Assembly (NCBI GenBank): GCA_030949385.1
Contig: JAUZSP010000002.1
Span: 1 to 64,000, forward strand
Reading direction: 5' to 3'
Origin: Gammaproteobacteria bacterium
GTDB taxonomy: Bacteria; Pseudomonadota; Gammaproteobacteria; JAUZRS01
Length of the DNA: 64,000 nucleotides
Position 1 is the first letter of the stretch. Every line of letters starts with the position of its first letter. Under the pieces are notes generated by a model, which was given only the letters and a program-made list of their open reading frames with translations, ran no database searches and was not told the origin of the DNA. Both the position numbers and the translations under genes were made by a program. Of the stretch, positions 36,672-45,812 are shown piece by piece.

Positions 36672-37058
36672 ATGAACCGGAGCAGCAGAGAGATGGCAGT
36701 GATATCTGTTAGACAAGATCGGCAACTCGACGCAGCGCAGGTGCTTTCTAAAGCGGTGTTGAACAGCGCTAAATTGTTGGGTTTGAGTCAACAAGAGTTG
36801 GGTGAGGTCGTTGGCCGAGACCGCTCATCGATTCAGCGTGGTCTGGAGCCGAGCAGCAAACCAGGCGAGTTGGCGTTGTTGCTGATTCGTTGTTATCGCG
36901 CCCTGAATGTGTTGGTCGGCGAGAGTGAGGCAGAGATGCGTCACTGGTTTGCTGCCTTTAATCATCACACCGGCGGCATTCCCAAACAGCAGGTAAAACA
37001 GGTGCCTGGGCTGATTCGGGTCTTAAACTATCTGGATGCCATGCGTGGCAAAATCTGA
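36672..37058 (+). CDS. Antitoxin of the Xre/MbcA/ParS family (RES-associated)
   Basis: A 128-aa protein: an N-terminal Xre-like helix-turn-helix (LGLSQQELGEVVGRDRSSIQRGLE) followed by the DUF2384 toxin-binding domain (LLIRCYRALNVLVG, AEMRHWFAAFN, VPGLIRVLNYLDAMRG). It neutralises the RES toxin encoded immediately downstream and probably represses the operon. ATG at 36693 is an alternative start. The end of the gene overlaps the restored toxin start, so the two are coupled. Confidence 0.9.
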   Translation: MNRSSREMAVISVRQDRQLDAAQVLSKAVLNSAKLLGLSQQELGEVVGRDRSSIQRGLEPSSKPGELALLLIRCYRALNVLVGESEAEMRHWFAAFNHHTGGIPKQQVKQVPGLIRVLNYLDAMRGKI

Positions 37059-37804
37059 TCCTTGGCCATGGCCAGACTGTCTGCAACAAGCGCCTTTTTT
37101 TAGCTCTGCGCGGTAAAGTGTGGCGCGTGGTGGAGAGTCAAGAACGGGTTGCTAGCCACACGTTGGTTGATACGTTAGACGAACAATCGTTGCTGGAAGA
37201 GTTACTGGAAGAGACCAAACCCGCTTTTCCTACCTATCAAGGTTCACTGCATTACCTGCTTTCCACTCCGTTTCGTTATCCGCCTCTGTTGTGGGGTTCC
37301 CGTTTTGGTCAGCAGATCGAACCAAGCCTATTTTACGGTTCAAAACGTTTTCCTACTGCGTTGGCAGAGATGGCCTTTTACCGTTTGTTGTTCTGCGCAG
37401 GGATGCAAAGTCCGCCTCTTTCAGGTGTTTTAACCACCCAGCACCTGCTGTTTCGCATCAGTTACCGCGTGGAGCGCGCCGTCAGTTTGCAGTTGCCGCC
37501 GTTTCAGCAATATCAGCCGTTATTGATGGATCGTAAGGATTATCGTGCCACACAAGCGTTAGGATCGTTGCTGCGCGAAGAGCAGGTGGAGGCGTTTGAG
37601 TACCGTTCGGCGCGCTGCCCTGATGGCAGTTTGAATGTGGCGCTGTTTAGCCCTCAGGCTTTGAGCTGCAAAAAACCCTTGGAACAGCAACGCTGGATTT
37701 GTGAAACCTCCGCCGAACAGGTGTTGTTCAGCGGTGAAGGTAAGCTGCTGCGTTTTGCTGCGGAGTCGTTTTTGGTGGCGGGTCAGTTACCACAACCGGC
37801 ATAA
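37036..37804 (+). pseudogene. RES-domain toxin (NAD+-degrading), frameshifted near its 5' end
   Basis: RES toxins degrade NAD+. The main frame (from GTG 37118) holds the RES domain: VWRVVESQERVA, EELLEETKP, WGSRFGQQIEPSLFYGS, ALAEMAFYR. The family's N-terminal extension sits in another frame: an ATG at 37036 (or GTG 37045) overlapping the antitoxin gene gives KSDPWPWPDCLQQAPF. The two join if the run of seven T (37095-37101) is read as six. As written, translation from the coupled start aborts; a short form from 37118 could still be made but would lack the first 25 or so residues. Confidence 0.8.
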
Positions 37805-37812
37805 ATTAAACT

Positions 37813-39561
37813 ATGCGAGGTTGTGATGAAGTCCCCCTTGATCTCTGGTTAAAATCCCATAAACGTACGGCTAAACGGCCTCTGAATCTGCTGCTGGCTT
37901 TGGGTTTATTTAATGGTCTGTTGCTGATTGTACAAGCCTACTGTTTGGCGCTGATTGTCAATAAGGTGGTGATTCATTCAGCTTCTTTGCAGCATGTTTA
38001 TGCGCCGCTGTTTACCCTCTTAGGGCTGTTTTTGTTGCGGGCGTTGTTGGCGTGGTGGCTGGAGTTTTACGCTCAGCAGGCGGCAGTACTGGTCAAGCAA
38101 AAAATTCGTCTTCTGCTCTACGACAAAGTACAGCAGTTGGGCCCGCTCTATTTGCAAGGGCAGCGCAGTGGTGAGTTGGTTAACAGTCTTAGTGACGGTG
38201 TGGAGGCTCTGCAAGCCTATTACAGTCAATATTTGCCTGCCATCTCTTCGGTGGCCTTGCTGCCGCTGGTTATTTTAGCGGTGGTCTTTCCGCTGGATTG
38301 GTGGTCGGGGTTGGTTTTTTTGCTCACCGCGCCTGCCATCCCTGTTTTTATGATCTTGATTGGCAAGGGCGCGGAGGCCTTGAGCCAAAAACAGTGGCAA
38401 AAACTGGCGCGTTTGAGTGCGCATTTTCTTGATATGATTCAAGGGTTAAGCACCTTAAAACTGTTCAACGCCAGCCGTCGTGAGGCGCAGGCGGTGGCGC
38501 AGATCTCGGAAGAGTATCGACGCAGCAGCATGAAGGTGTTGCGGGTGGCTTTTCTCTCCTCTTTGGTATTGGAATTTTTTGCCACCGTCAGTGTGGCCAT
38601 TGTGGCGGTCTTGATCGGTTTTCGTCTGCTTTGGGGCGAGATGGATTTTCAGATTGGCTTCTTTATTTTGCTGCTGGCACCGGAATTTTACCTGCCCCTG
38701 CGGCAGATGGGGACGCATTACCATGCGCGCATGGAGGGTATCGGTGCGGCGGAAAAGATGGTGGAGTTGCTCAATGAACCGCTGCCCACTCCAATCCATG
38801 ATCCTTTGCCGCTGCCTGCGGGTACGCCGAAGATCGAGCTAAAAAAGCTTTCTTTTGCTTATCCTGCAGGTGAATTGGTCTTGCATGACATTACCTTGAC
38901 CGTGGCGGCAGGCGAACGGCTGGCGATTGTGGGGCCGAGCGGGGCTGGCAAAAGCAGTTTGATGAATTTGTTGCTGGGTTTTGCTCAACCGAGCAGTGGT
39001 GAACTGCTGTTGAACGGGATTCCATCATCACGGCTGGCTCTGCAAGTGTGGCATGAGCGCATCGCGTGGGTACCGCAAGCGCCAACGCTGTTTCAGGGCA
39101 GTTTGGCGGAGAACATTGTTTTGGGTATGGCGCAGGCCAGCGAGGCAGAGATGATTGTGGCCGCAGAACAGGCGGGCGCACATGAGTTTATCTGTCAACT
39201 GCCGCAGGGTTACGCAACTCAGATTGGCGAGGCAGGGGTGGGATTGTCCGGTGGGCAGATTCAGCGCATTGCCTTGGCGCGGGCATTTTTAAAGCGGGCG
39301 CACTTGCTGTTGTTGGATGAGGCCAGTGCCAATTTGGATCTCTACAGCGAGTCCTTGGTGATTGAGGCGATGGCCACGTTGCCCAAAGAGAGCAGTCTGA
39401 TTTTTATTGCTCATCGTTTGAGCACCTTGCGGGTGGCGGATCGCATTGTGGTGCTGGATCAGGGGCGCGTGGTGGCGCAGGGCAGCCACGAACAGTTGTT
39501 GGCTTCATCGCCGCTCTATCAACGCCTCTATCAAGGTTATCGGGGGATCTCATGTCCTTAA
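37813..39561 (+). CDS. cydD: Thiol reductant ABC exporter, subunit CydD
   Basis: A 582-aa half-transporter with six membrane helices (residues about 25-300) and an ABC ATPase domain: Walker A GPSGAGKSS, signature LSGGQIQR, Walker B LLLLDEASANLD, H-loop IAHRLST. CydDC exports glutathione/cysteine to the periplasm and is needed for cytochrome bd and c-type cytochromes. It overlaps cydC by 10 bp. No cydAB is in the window. The gene starts 8 bp after the RES toxin stop. Confidence 0.93.
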   Translation: MRGCDEVPLDLWLKSHKRTAKRPLNLLLALGLFNGLLLIVQAYCLALIVNKVVIHSASLQHVYAPLFTLLGLFLLRALLAWWLEFYAQQAAVLVKQKIRLLLYDKVQQLGPLYLQGQRSGELVNSLSDGVEALQAYYSQYLPAISSVALLPLVILAVVFPLDWWSGLVFLLTAPAIPVFMILIGKGAEALSQKQWQKLARLSAHFLDMIQGLSTLKLFNASRREAQAVAQISEEYRRSSMKVLRVAFLSSLVLEFFATVSVAIVAVLIGFRLLWGEMDFQIGFFILLLAPEFYLPLRQMGTHYHARMEGIGAAEKMVELLNEPLPTPIHDPLPLPAGTPKIELKKLSFAYPAGELVLHDITLTVAAGERLAIVGPSGAGKSSLMNLLLGFAQPSSGELLLNGIPSSRLALQVWHERIAWVPQAPTLFQGSLAENIVLGMAQASEAEMIVAAEQAGAHEFICQLPQGYATQIGEAGVGLSGGQIQRIALARAFLKRAHLLLLDEASANLDLYSESLVIEAMATLPKESSLIFIAHRLSTLRVADRIVVLDQGRVVAQGSHEQLLASSPLYQRLYQGYRGISCP

Positions 39562-41287
39562 GGGTTTCGGTGCGCGTGTTGAAATTGATGCGCCCGTATT
39601 GGGCGACGATGCTGCTGGGGGCGCTGTTGAGTTTAATTACCGTGCTGGCCAACATCGGTCTGTTGGCGGTGTCGGGTTGGTTTATCGCCTCGATGGCACT
39701 GGCCGGTTTGAGCGGCGCGGCGATCAATTATTTTACTCCGGCAGCGATTATTCGGGCGCTGGCGCTGGTGCGTACCGTGGGGCGCTATGCGGAACGTTTG
39801 ATCAGTCACAACGCGACTTTGGCGCTGCTTTCGGAGCTGCGCGGTTGGTTTTATCGGCGCTTGGAGCCTTTGGCTCCAGCACGCTTGCAGCAGTATCACA
39901 GCGGCGATCTTTTCAGTCGGATTCGGTCTGACATCGACACGCTGGATCATTTTTATCTGCGTTTTTTAACCCCCTTTTTTGTGGCGTTGCTGGCGTTGTT
40001 GCTGGTGTTTGTGATTTTGTCGTCGTATCAATCGACGCTGGCGTGGTTGGCGTTGCTGTTGTGGTTGTCGGTGGGATTGTTGTTGCCGTGGTGGCTCTAT
40101 TGGCAGGCTCGGCCTCTGGCGGAATCCAAGTTGGAGCAGGCGGCACAGTTGCGGCGTTTGTTATTGGAGAGTCTGCAAGGTCTGGCGGAGTTGCAGCTCT
40201 TTAATCGCAGTGCCGCACAGCGTGAGGCGATCAAGCAGAGCAGTGTGCAGCTCAATTGGCTGCAACTCAAGCAGGCGAGCCTAACGGCGTGGTCGCAGAC
40301 GGCGTTGCTGCTGGCGGCCAATTTGGCGGTGTGGTTGAGCTTGTGGTTTTTGATTCCGTTGCAGCAGAGCGGTGAGATCGGTGCGGCAGAGTTGCCCATG
40401 TTGTTGTTATTGTTGTTGGCCAGTTTTGAGGCGGTGATGCCGCTGCCGTTGGCGGTGCAAGCGTTAGGGCAAAGCTTGGCGGCGGCCAAGCGCTTATTCG
40501 AAATTGTTGATGCGCAGCCGCAGGTGCAGGAGGGCGAGGCCAGAGAGGGGCGTTTATCGGCTGCGCCTCGTTTGGAAATAAAGAATTTGAGCATGGTTTA
40601 TGCGCCTGAGGCCAAACCGGCACTGGAGGATTTGAGTTTCTCTTTGCAGCGTGGGGAGTCCGTGGTGTTGCTGGGGGAGAGTGGCGCGGGTAAGAGCAGT
40701 CTGATCAATGTCTTGCTGCGTTTTTGGGAGTATCAAGGCGGCTCGGTGACGCTGGACGGAGAGGAGCTGCGTCAGTTGCCTGCGGAGCAGTGCGGGGTTG
40801 TTTTTCTGTGGTCTCGCAACGCTCGCATCTGTTTAATGCCAGCGTGCGCCAAAACCTGCTGCTGGCCAATCCTGAGGCGAGTGAGGCGCAGTTGATTGAG
40901 GTCTGCCAACAGGCGCAGATTGATGAGGTGATTCAGGCGTTGCCAGGGGGCTACGATGCGCTGTTGGGTGAGGCGGCGGTACGGTTGTCGGGTGGCGAAG
41001 CGCGGCGTTTGGTGATTGCCAGAGCACTGCTGAAACCCGCGCCCTTTTTGATCTTGGATGAACCCACCGAGGGTTTGGACAGTGAGACAGAGCGGCGTTT
41101 GTGGCGTGATCTGTTGCCGTTGTTTAAAGAGCGTGGGGTGATTTTAATCACTCATCGGCTGCTGGCGTTGGACTCCTTTGATCGGATTTGTGTGTTGGAA
41201 AAAGGGCGGGTGTTGGAGTCGGGTTCGCATCAGGTGCTGCTTGAAAAGGGTGGGCGTTATGCTGGGCTTTTGGATGGGGTTGGGTAG
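39552..41287 (+). pseudogene. cydC: Thiol reductant ABC exporter, subunit CydC, frameshifted
   Basis: The second half of the heterodimeric exporter. The membrane domain (ATMLLGALLSLITVLANIG, SGWFIASMAL) and Walker A GESGAGKSS lie in the first frame. After a run of five T (40801-40805) the frame is lost, just before the Q-loop. The rest (SVVSQRSHLFNASVRQNLL, signature LSGGEARR, Walker B LILDEPTEGLD, ITHRLLAL) continues in another frame to 41287. Six T, or three, would restore the family sequence. Since CydD is intact, a sequence error is plausible. Confidence 0.88.
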
Positions 41288-41353
41288 ATGCCCCCTGTGT
41301 CAGGGTGGTTGTCCGGTGAGATCTGTGTGGAGATCTTTAATCTCTTTATTCTG

Positions 41354-41929
41354 AATTTGTTGCAGATGAGAGGAAGTAACCTCTTGATGGTAAGGAAAAG
41401 GAGGTTTATTATCGTGTGTCTTTTGGTAAAGATTGAATGAGGGTAGCTGATTTCCCATTGCGGTTTTTTTCTGCCTCAGTAGCTTGATTGATTCGTTTGA
41501 GCGGTGTATTGACAGTTTGCGCTGCTTGGATCTTAGGTTTTGAAATTGTTTTAAAGTAGAGGGCGATGGCATGATGGGCTTGTCGACGTAACTGTTCGGA
41601 CTGCCCCCTTTTCTGCAACTTCTTGTTGAATGGGGCGAAGCTGTCACGATTGTTTGGGTCGAATGCGTATTTGTGGCAAAAGTCTAAGTAAAAGCGAAGC
41701 CACTTTCTGTAATAAGGCTGTTGGTTTTGAACAATGGGATGTTAATTCAGTAGCCTATCGTAGTGGCGGGTAAGGTTGTCGCTGATTGTGATCATAGGGT
41801 GATATCCATATCTGTATAGCTTGAATTTTTGGGGTGATATGCAGTTAGAATATATTGAGTAAAGGGAATTCAGTTTGTCAAAGGAAGTAAAGACAGTAAG
41901 ATATACAGGTCTGCATAATCACTTGTTAG
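41354..41929. repeat. Long direct repeat, copy B (recombinase 5' remnant plus attI-like region)
   Basis: This is nearly identical to 1-575. It lies 66 bp after cydC and ends at GTTAG (41925-41929), where the restriction-modification cassette begins. The differences from copy A are mainly substitutions in the recombinase remnant and near 41850-41870, so copy B is an older or relaxed duplicate rather than an assembly duplication. Confidence 0.9.
41381..41795 (-). pseudogene. Integron-integrase-like recombinase remnant, copy B
   Basis: This is the second copy of the recombinase 5' end. Relative to copy A a Gln codon has become a TAA stop (41742-41744 on the plus strand), 18 codons after the start, and the frame ends differ downstream. 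It is non-functional. Nothing of the catalytic domain is present before cydC. Confidence 0.7.
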
Positions 41930-41948
41930 CACCTCAAAACAAAATTAC

Positions 41949-43094
41949 TCAAATAATTTCAGCTATTACATCAGCAATTGCTTTTCCCAGTAAAGGCGGT
42001 ACAGCATTTCCTATTTGTTTAGTAACTTGAGTTCTACTGCCAAAGAATTCAAAGTCATCATCAAAAGACTGAAGACGCGCACCTTCTCGTGGAGTTAGCG
42101 CTCTATTTAATTTTGGATGAATACATCTATTTGACGCAGGGTGAACAAAATTTACAGTAATGGTTACAGCTGGTTCATCTGCATCTAACCGACTATAACA
42201 ACTACTAAAACCGCTAGTAATTAAATGCTTTGGAATTGAGTTAATGTTTTTCCCAGAATGCTTGATAATATTCATCATTTTTTCTGAGTGGTTAGTTGCT
42301 ATATGCAACTTTAGATGTTTTGTATCCTTTCTTCTATCTTTCTGGTATTGAGTTATTGGGGCTAAAGTATATTGATCTGTTGTTTCTCCTGAACCAATAA
42401 AAGGTAAATCACCAATTGCTTCCATAGTAGAAATTGAAGGGATTAAATTGTTATTTACAAAAAGATCATCTTCTATAGGTTCTAACACCTTTGAGCGATC
42501 TTTATAGCCAATTGTTGCACCATGATATGAATGCGTGGGGCTTGGAAAAGCAATTTTACCACCTTGTTCAACTCCTACCATCACGAAGCGCTCACGTTTT
42601 TGAGGTACACCAAAATGTGCGGCATTAAGTAATTTCCAATCGGTTTCATACCCTATAGCTTTGAAACATTCCTGCATAATTTCTAGTGTTAGCCCATTTT
42701 TATGAGTGGCAAGACCAACTACATTCTCAAGGATAAAAACTTTTGGACGAAAATAATTTACAAAGGAAGCGTATTCTTCGAATAGAGTATTTCGCGGGTC
42801 ATCGTCATTAGATGATCTAAACGGCCTTATTGAAGAAAATCCTTGGCATGGAGGACCACCAACTAAAACATCAAGGCTGCCTTTTTTAATGCCTGTAAGT
42901 TGTTCTACTTCACTTCGACGCACTGAACGAATATCTTTGCTTAATCCAACTGCATTTTTATGATTAAGTTTAAATGTTTCTACCGATGTTTCTAGTAGGT
43001 CAATTCCAAATGCAACATCAAAATCTGCTTTATGAGAGTTCTCTAACCCTTTTGAAAAGCCACCTGTTCCACAAAATAAGTCAAAAACCTTCAT
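41949..43094 (-). CDS. DNA cytosine-5 methyltransferase of a type II restriction-modification system
   Basis: A 381-aa C5-cytosine methyltransferase: SAM motif I FDLFCGTGGFSKGL at the start, catalytic PCQGFS (motif IV) in VGGPPCQGFSSIRPF, ENV motif VFILENVVGL, QKRERFVMVG (motif VIII) and the C-terminal QIGNAVPPLLGKAIA (motif X). It protects the host DNA against the divergently encoded nuclease. The ATG at 43094 is the family start; the longer frame runs through the promoter region. The target sequence cannot be read from the protein. It is AT-rich compared with the neighbours and lies inside cassette 3, facing towards attI. Confidence 0.93.
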   Translation of the reverse strand: MKVFDLFCGTGGFSKGLENSHKADFDVAFGIDLLETSVETFKLNHKNAVGLSKDIRSVRRSEVEQLTGIKKGSLDVLVGGPPCQGFSSIRPFRSSNDDDPRNTLFEEYASFVNYFRPKVFILENVVGLATHKNGLTLEIMQECFKAIGYETDWKLLNAAHFGVPQKRERFVMVGVEQGGKIAFPSPTHSYHGATIGYKDRSKVLEPIEDDLFVNNNLIPSISTMEAIGDLPFIGSGETTDQYTLAPITQYQKDRRKDTKHLKLHIATNHSEKMMNIIKHSGKNINSIPKHLITSGFSSCYSRLDADEPAVTITVNFVHPASNRCIHPKLNRALTPREGARLQSFDDDFEFFGSRTQVTKQIGNAVPPLLGKAIADVIAEII

Positions 43095-43122
43095 TGCTCT
43101 CACCTTAATTGACACTCCGGTG

Positions 43123-43136
43123 GAGACTATAGTCTC
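43123..43136. promoter_or_regulatory. Controller-type operator palindrome in the R-M intergenic region
   Basis: GAGACTATAGTCTC is a perfect 14-bp palindrome containing GACT...AGTC, the core of C-protein operators in restriction-modification systems. A second element, CTCC(GGT)GGAG, overlaps it at 43115-43125. It covers the -10 box of the methyltransferase promoter. Confidence 0.65.
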
Positions 43137-43154
43137 GTAGATGTTCTCTGTCAA
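43126..43154 (-). promoter_or_regulatory. Sigma-70 promoter of the methyltransferase
   Basis: On the minus strand a consensus TTGACA (43154-43149) and TATAGT (43131-43126) are exactly 17 bp apart. The -10 lies inside the operator palindrome, so binding of the HTH protein should repress methyltransferase transcription. Confidence 0.7.
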
Positions 43155-43177
43155 GCCCCATAGAATATCTAAATTTA

Positions 43178-44098
43178 ATGAAGAGACTTCGCATGGCAAA
43201 GGAAACAGGCATAACTTCTGCATTTATTGAGTTAGTAAAACGGTTACGAGAACAAAAGGGTCTAACCATAGAGCAATTATCTGATTTAGCTGGTGTACAC
43301 CGCACGACTATTGGTTTACTCGAAAGACAAGAAAGAACGCCAACACTTCAAGTTTCAACACAAATAGCAAATGCTTTGCAAATACCCCTAAGTGAGATGC
43401 TACAAGAAGCTGAATTGATCGAAAAAGGTCAAACCAATCTTGATGATATTGTTAATTTTCATAAAAAAAGAAAGCCATTAATTTCAAATATTAGAAATGA
43501 AGACAAGCTAATTGAAACTATCGGTATTAATGGAAGCGCTTTGCTTGGTGCTATTAATTCCTGTTATCAAACATTAGATACAATTGATGAGCAGTTAGTT
43601 GCAAAGAATTCTTTGCCAATGGCTCATTTAGTTGAGCTGGCTAATTTATCCTCAATGGTAGGAAATATGGTTGGCGGTGGTATTGCTGACTGTTCAGATG
43701 GACTCTATAAAAGAAATAAACCACATACATATCCAGACCTTTTGCCTCAATCTAAGCCTGCTGTAAATTTGGAATTAAAAATGGCTTTGGAAACAAATAA
43801 ACCCAAAGGACACCTTCCCAAACCAGGAACATACATAACTTTTCGATATGTGCTCTGCGATAAATTGGGTAACTACAAGAGAGGTAAAGATCACCGAGGT
43901 GATACTGTATGGATTTGGGAGGTAAAAGTAGGGAAGATTAAAGAAGAATATTTTTCATGTAGCAATACAGCTGGTGATTCAGGGAAAACTGCTGTCATAA
44001 AAACGGACATATTCAATCAAATGCATTTAGTTTATTACGTGCCTGAGCATCTCCCATATGCACCAAAGGTAAACGGCGGTTATGTAGGCTTCAACTAG
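43178..44098 (+). CDS. XRE helix-turn-helix fused to a predicted PD-(D/E)XK restriction nuclease
   Basis: A 306-aa protein. Residues about 12-75 form an XRE/Cro-type HTH (LREQKGLTIEQLSDLAGVHRTTIGLLERQERTPTLQ, given here in overlapping parts), as in C proteins. The remainder has PDLLPQSKPAV followed by LELKMALE, a PD-x(n)-ELK nuclease motif near residues 190-210, then GTYITFRYVL and WIWEVKVGKI. It is divergent from a C5 methyltransferase, so it is the likely restriction enzyme carrying its own controller domain. The start could also be ATG 43193. Stop and attC are adjacent. The nuclease call is by motif and context. Confidence 0.7.
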   Translation: MKRLRMAKETGITSAFIELVKRLREQKGLTIEQLSDLAGVHRTTIGLLERQERTPTLQVSTQIANALQIPLSEMLQEAELIEKGQTNLDDIVNFHKKRKPLISNIRNEDKLIETIGINGSALLGAINSCYQTLDTIDEQLVAKNSLPMAHLVELANLSSMVGNMVGGGIADCSDGLYKRNKPHTYPDLLPQSKPAVNLELKMALETNKPKGHLPKPGTYITFRYVLCDKLGNYKRGKDHRGDTVWIWEVKVGKIKEEYFSCSNTAGDSGKTAVIKTDIFNQMHLVYYVPEHLPYAPKVNGGYVGFN

Positions 44099-44195
44099 TG
44101 CTAACAATTAGCTCCAGCGGACAGTTTAAAGCGTCACTTATTTTGCATTCGCAAAAACGTGCCACTTTAAACTTCCGCTGAGCAAGGCGTTAGCT
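44099..44195 (+). repeat. attC-like site closing cassette 3
   Basis: It opens with GCTAAC and closes with GGCGTTAGCT. Between them a long stem is visible: AGCGGAcAGTTTAAAG pairs with CTTTAAAcTTCCGCT with one bulge, and an inner TTTTGC/GCAAAA hairpin. It starts directly after the nuclease stop codon. The cassette would span about 41926-44189. This is the best-folding of the three sites. Confidence 0.85.
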
Positions 44196-44338
44196 GTAGA
44201 AATAAATAATGATACTTAATGACCTTACTGTAAAGTTTGAGCATCTTAAGAGAGAAAAATTACTCTTTTAATGGGAGTGGCTTATTGGTAAGGCAGTTTA
44301 AACAGTGGGGCTATGTTGCCTGATAAATGGATTTTAAG

Positions 44339-44962
44339 TTACTTTGCCTCGTTTTCATCCAAACCCCAACGGGGCAGCAGTTGCTGTTCAACCTGTAAAT
44401 GATCCAGCACCTTGGCGACAATAAAGTCGATGATCTCCGCCACACTCTGTGGCTGAAAATAAAACCCCGGATTGGGTGGCATGATGGTCACGCCCATGCG
44501 CGCCAATTTGAGCATGTTCTCCAGATGAATTTCCGACAGCGGCATTTCTCGGGGCATCACAATTAATTGGCGTTTCTCTTTCATCATCACATCGGCGGCG
44601 CGTTCGATCAGGTTGTTGCTCTGGCCGCTGGCGATGGCGGCTAAGGTGCCGGTGGTGCAGGGGCAGACCACCATCGCATCGGCGGTGCCGGAGCCACTGG
44701 CCAGTGGAGCGGTCCATTGCTGAGGGCCAAAGAGCGTCAGTTGCCCTTCTTTGGCGTTGTAGAGCTGGCTGAAATAGGCCTGTGCCTCGCGGCGGTCAGC
44801 GGGGGCTTTCAGCTCTGTCTCCATCGCCATCACCACCTGTGCCGGTTGTGACAGCAGCAGGTAGATCTGTTTGTCCGCTTCGATCAAGCACTGCATCAGA
44901 CGCAGGCCGTATTGAATGCCGGAAGCTCCGGTCATGGCCAAGGCGATGCGGTGCGGTTTCAT
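44339..44962 (-). CDS. ubiX: Flavin prenyltransferase
   Basis: A 207-aa flavoprotein that makes prenylated FMN for UbiD decarboxylases (ubiquinone synthesis). It has the N-terminal ALAMTGASGIQYGLRLM, SGSGTADAMVVCPCTTGTLAAIASG, ADVMMKEKRQLIVMPREMPLS and the C-terminal IDFIVAKVLDHL. The ATG at 44962 overlaps the stop of the upstream gloB-like gene by 4 bp, so it is co-translated. It lies downstream of the cassette 3 attC, marking the return to core genome. Confidence 0.93.
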   Translation of the reverse strand: MKPHRIALAMTGASGIQYGLRLMQCLIEADKQIYLLLSQPAQVVMAMETELKAPADRREAQAYFSQLYNAKEGQLTLFGPQQWTAPLASGSGTADAMVVCPCTTGTLAAIASGQSNNLIERAADVMMKEKRQLIVMPREMPLSEIHLENMLKLARMGVTIMPPNPGFYFQPQSVAEIIDFIVAKVLDHLQVEQQLLPRWGLDENEAK

Positions 44963-45681
44963 CGCAGCAGCCCCGCGACGCGCAGTTGATGTTTGTCTAA
45001 CGGTGCGTAAGGGGAGTCGCGCAGATTGTCGTGCTGACACATGCGGTAGTCGATGAACTGTTCGGTTTTTTCAAAGTGCAGAAAGGGGTTGCCGTCGATC
45101 TCTTCTTGCAGGGTGGAGGTGGTTTGCACCGCGTAGTTGTGACCCGGATGAATGAGGGTCTCGGCGGGCAGCTCCTCTTTGATCTGTTTCAGAGTGTGAA
45201 ACATCTGTTCGGGATCACCGCCGTGCAGGTCGCAGCGGCCACAACCAAAGACAAACAGGGTGTCGCCAGTGAGCAGGTTGTCACCGAGCTGGTAACAGGC
45301 CGAACCAGGGGTGTGGCCAGGGGTGTGCAGCAGTTGGATTTCGGAGTCGCCGAGCGGGATGCGGTCGCCGCCGTGGTGCAGCTGCGGTTTGCTGAGTTGC
45401 TGCCCCCAAAAGTCCGCTTCGGCTTTCATCAGATGCACCTTGGCATCGGCGTGCTCCAACAGTTCATCAATGCCATTGATGTGGTCGTGGTGGCTGTGGG
45501 TGAGCAAAATATCGCTGATGGTCACCTCCAACTGCTCGGCCAGTTGCAGTACTGCGGGGATGTCCCAGGCAGGATCCACTACCGCTGCGCGCCCGCTGGC
45601 GTGGTCATGAATCAGGTAGACGAAATTCTCCATCGGTCCCAGTTCTAGGGCGTGAATTTGATAGGGTGCTTGATCGGACAT
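44959..45681 (-). CDS. gloB: Hydroxyacylglutathione hydrolase-like metallo-beta-lactamase-fold enzyme
   Basis: A 240-aa glyoxalase II type protein with metal motif THSHHDHINGIDEL near residue 60, LHTPGHTPGSACY, GDTLFVFGCGRCDLHGGD and HPGHNYAV. Glyoxalase II hydrolyses S-lactoylglutathione. The C-terminal domain is short but has the NPFLHF segment. The ATG at 45681 is preferred over one 18 codons upstream. First gene of a two-gene unit with ubiX. Confidence 0.8.
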   Translation of the reverse strand: MSDQAPYQIHALELGPMENFVYLIHDHASGRAAVVDPAWDIPAVLQLAEQLEVTISDILLTHSHHDHINGIDELLEHADAKVHLMKAEADFWGQQLSKPQLHHGGDRIPLGDSEIQLLHTPGHTPGSACYQLGDNLLTGDTLFVFGCGRCDLHGGDPEQMFHTLKQIKEELPAETLIHPGHNYAVQTTSTLQEEIDGNPFLHFEKTEQFIDYRMCQHDNLRDSPYAPLDKHQLRVAGLLR

Positions 45682-45812
45682 GCTGCTCTCCCAGAGGTGC
45701 TGAATGAGGCGATGATAGCCTATTGAGTTGGGCATGGGTTGACTTTGATGAAGTGGAATCGGATGATCGGCGCAGATTACATTTTAGTGTTAATTCTCGG
45801 GGTGAAGTGATT

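Noticed and set aside
1-41929. The 575-bp duplicate as a composite transposon or assembly duplication
   Set aside because: The copies differ by scattered substitutions, an indel and a nonsense codon; no terminal inverted repeats or transposase adjoin them, and identity ends exactly at the GTT core.
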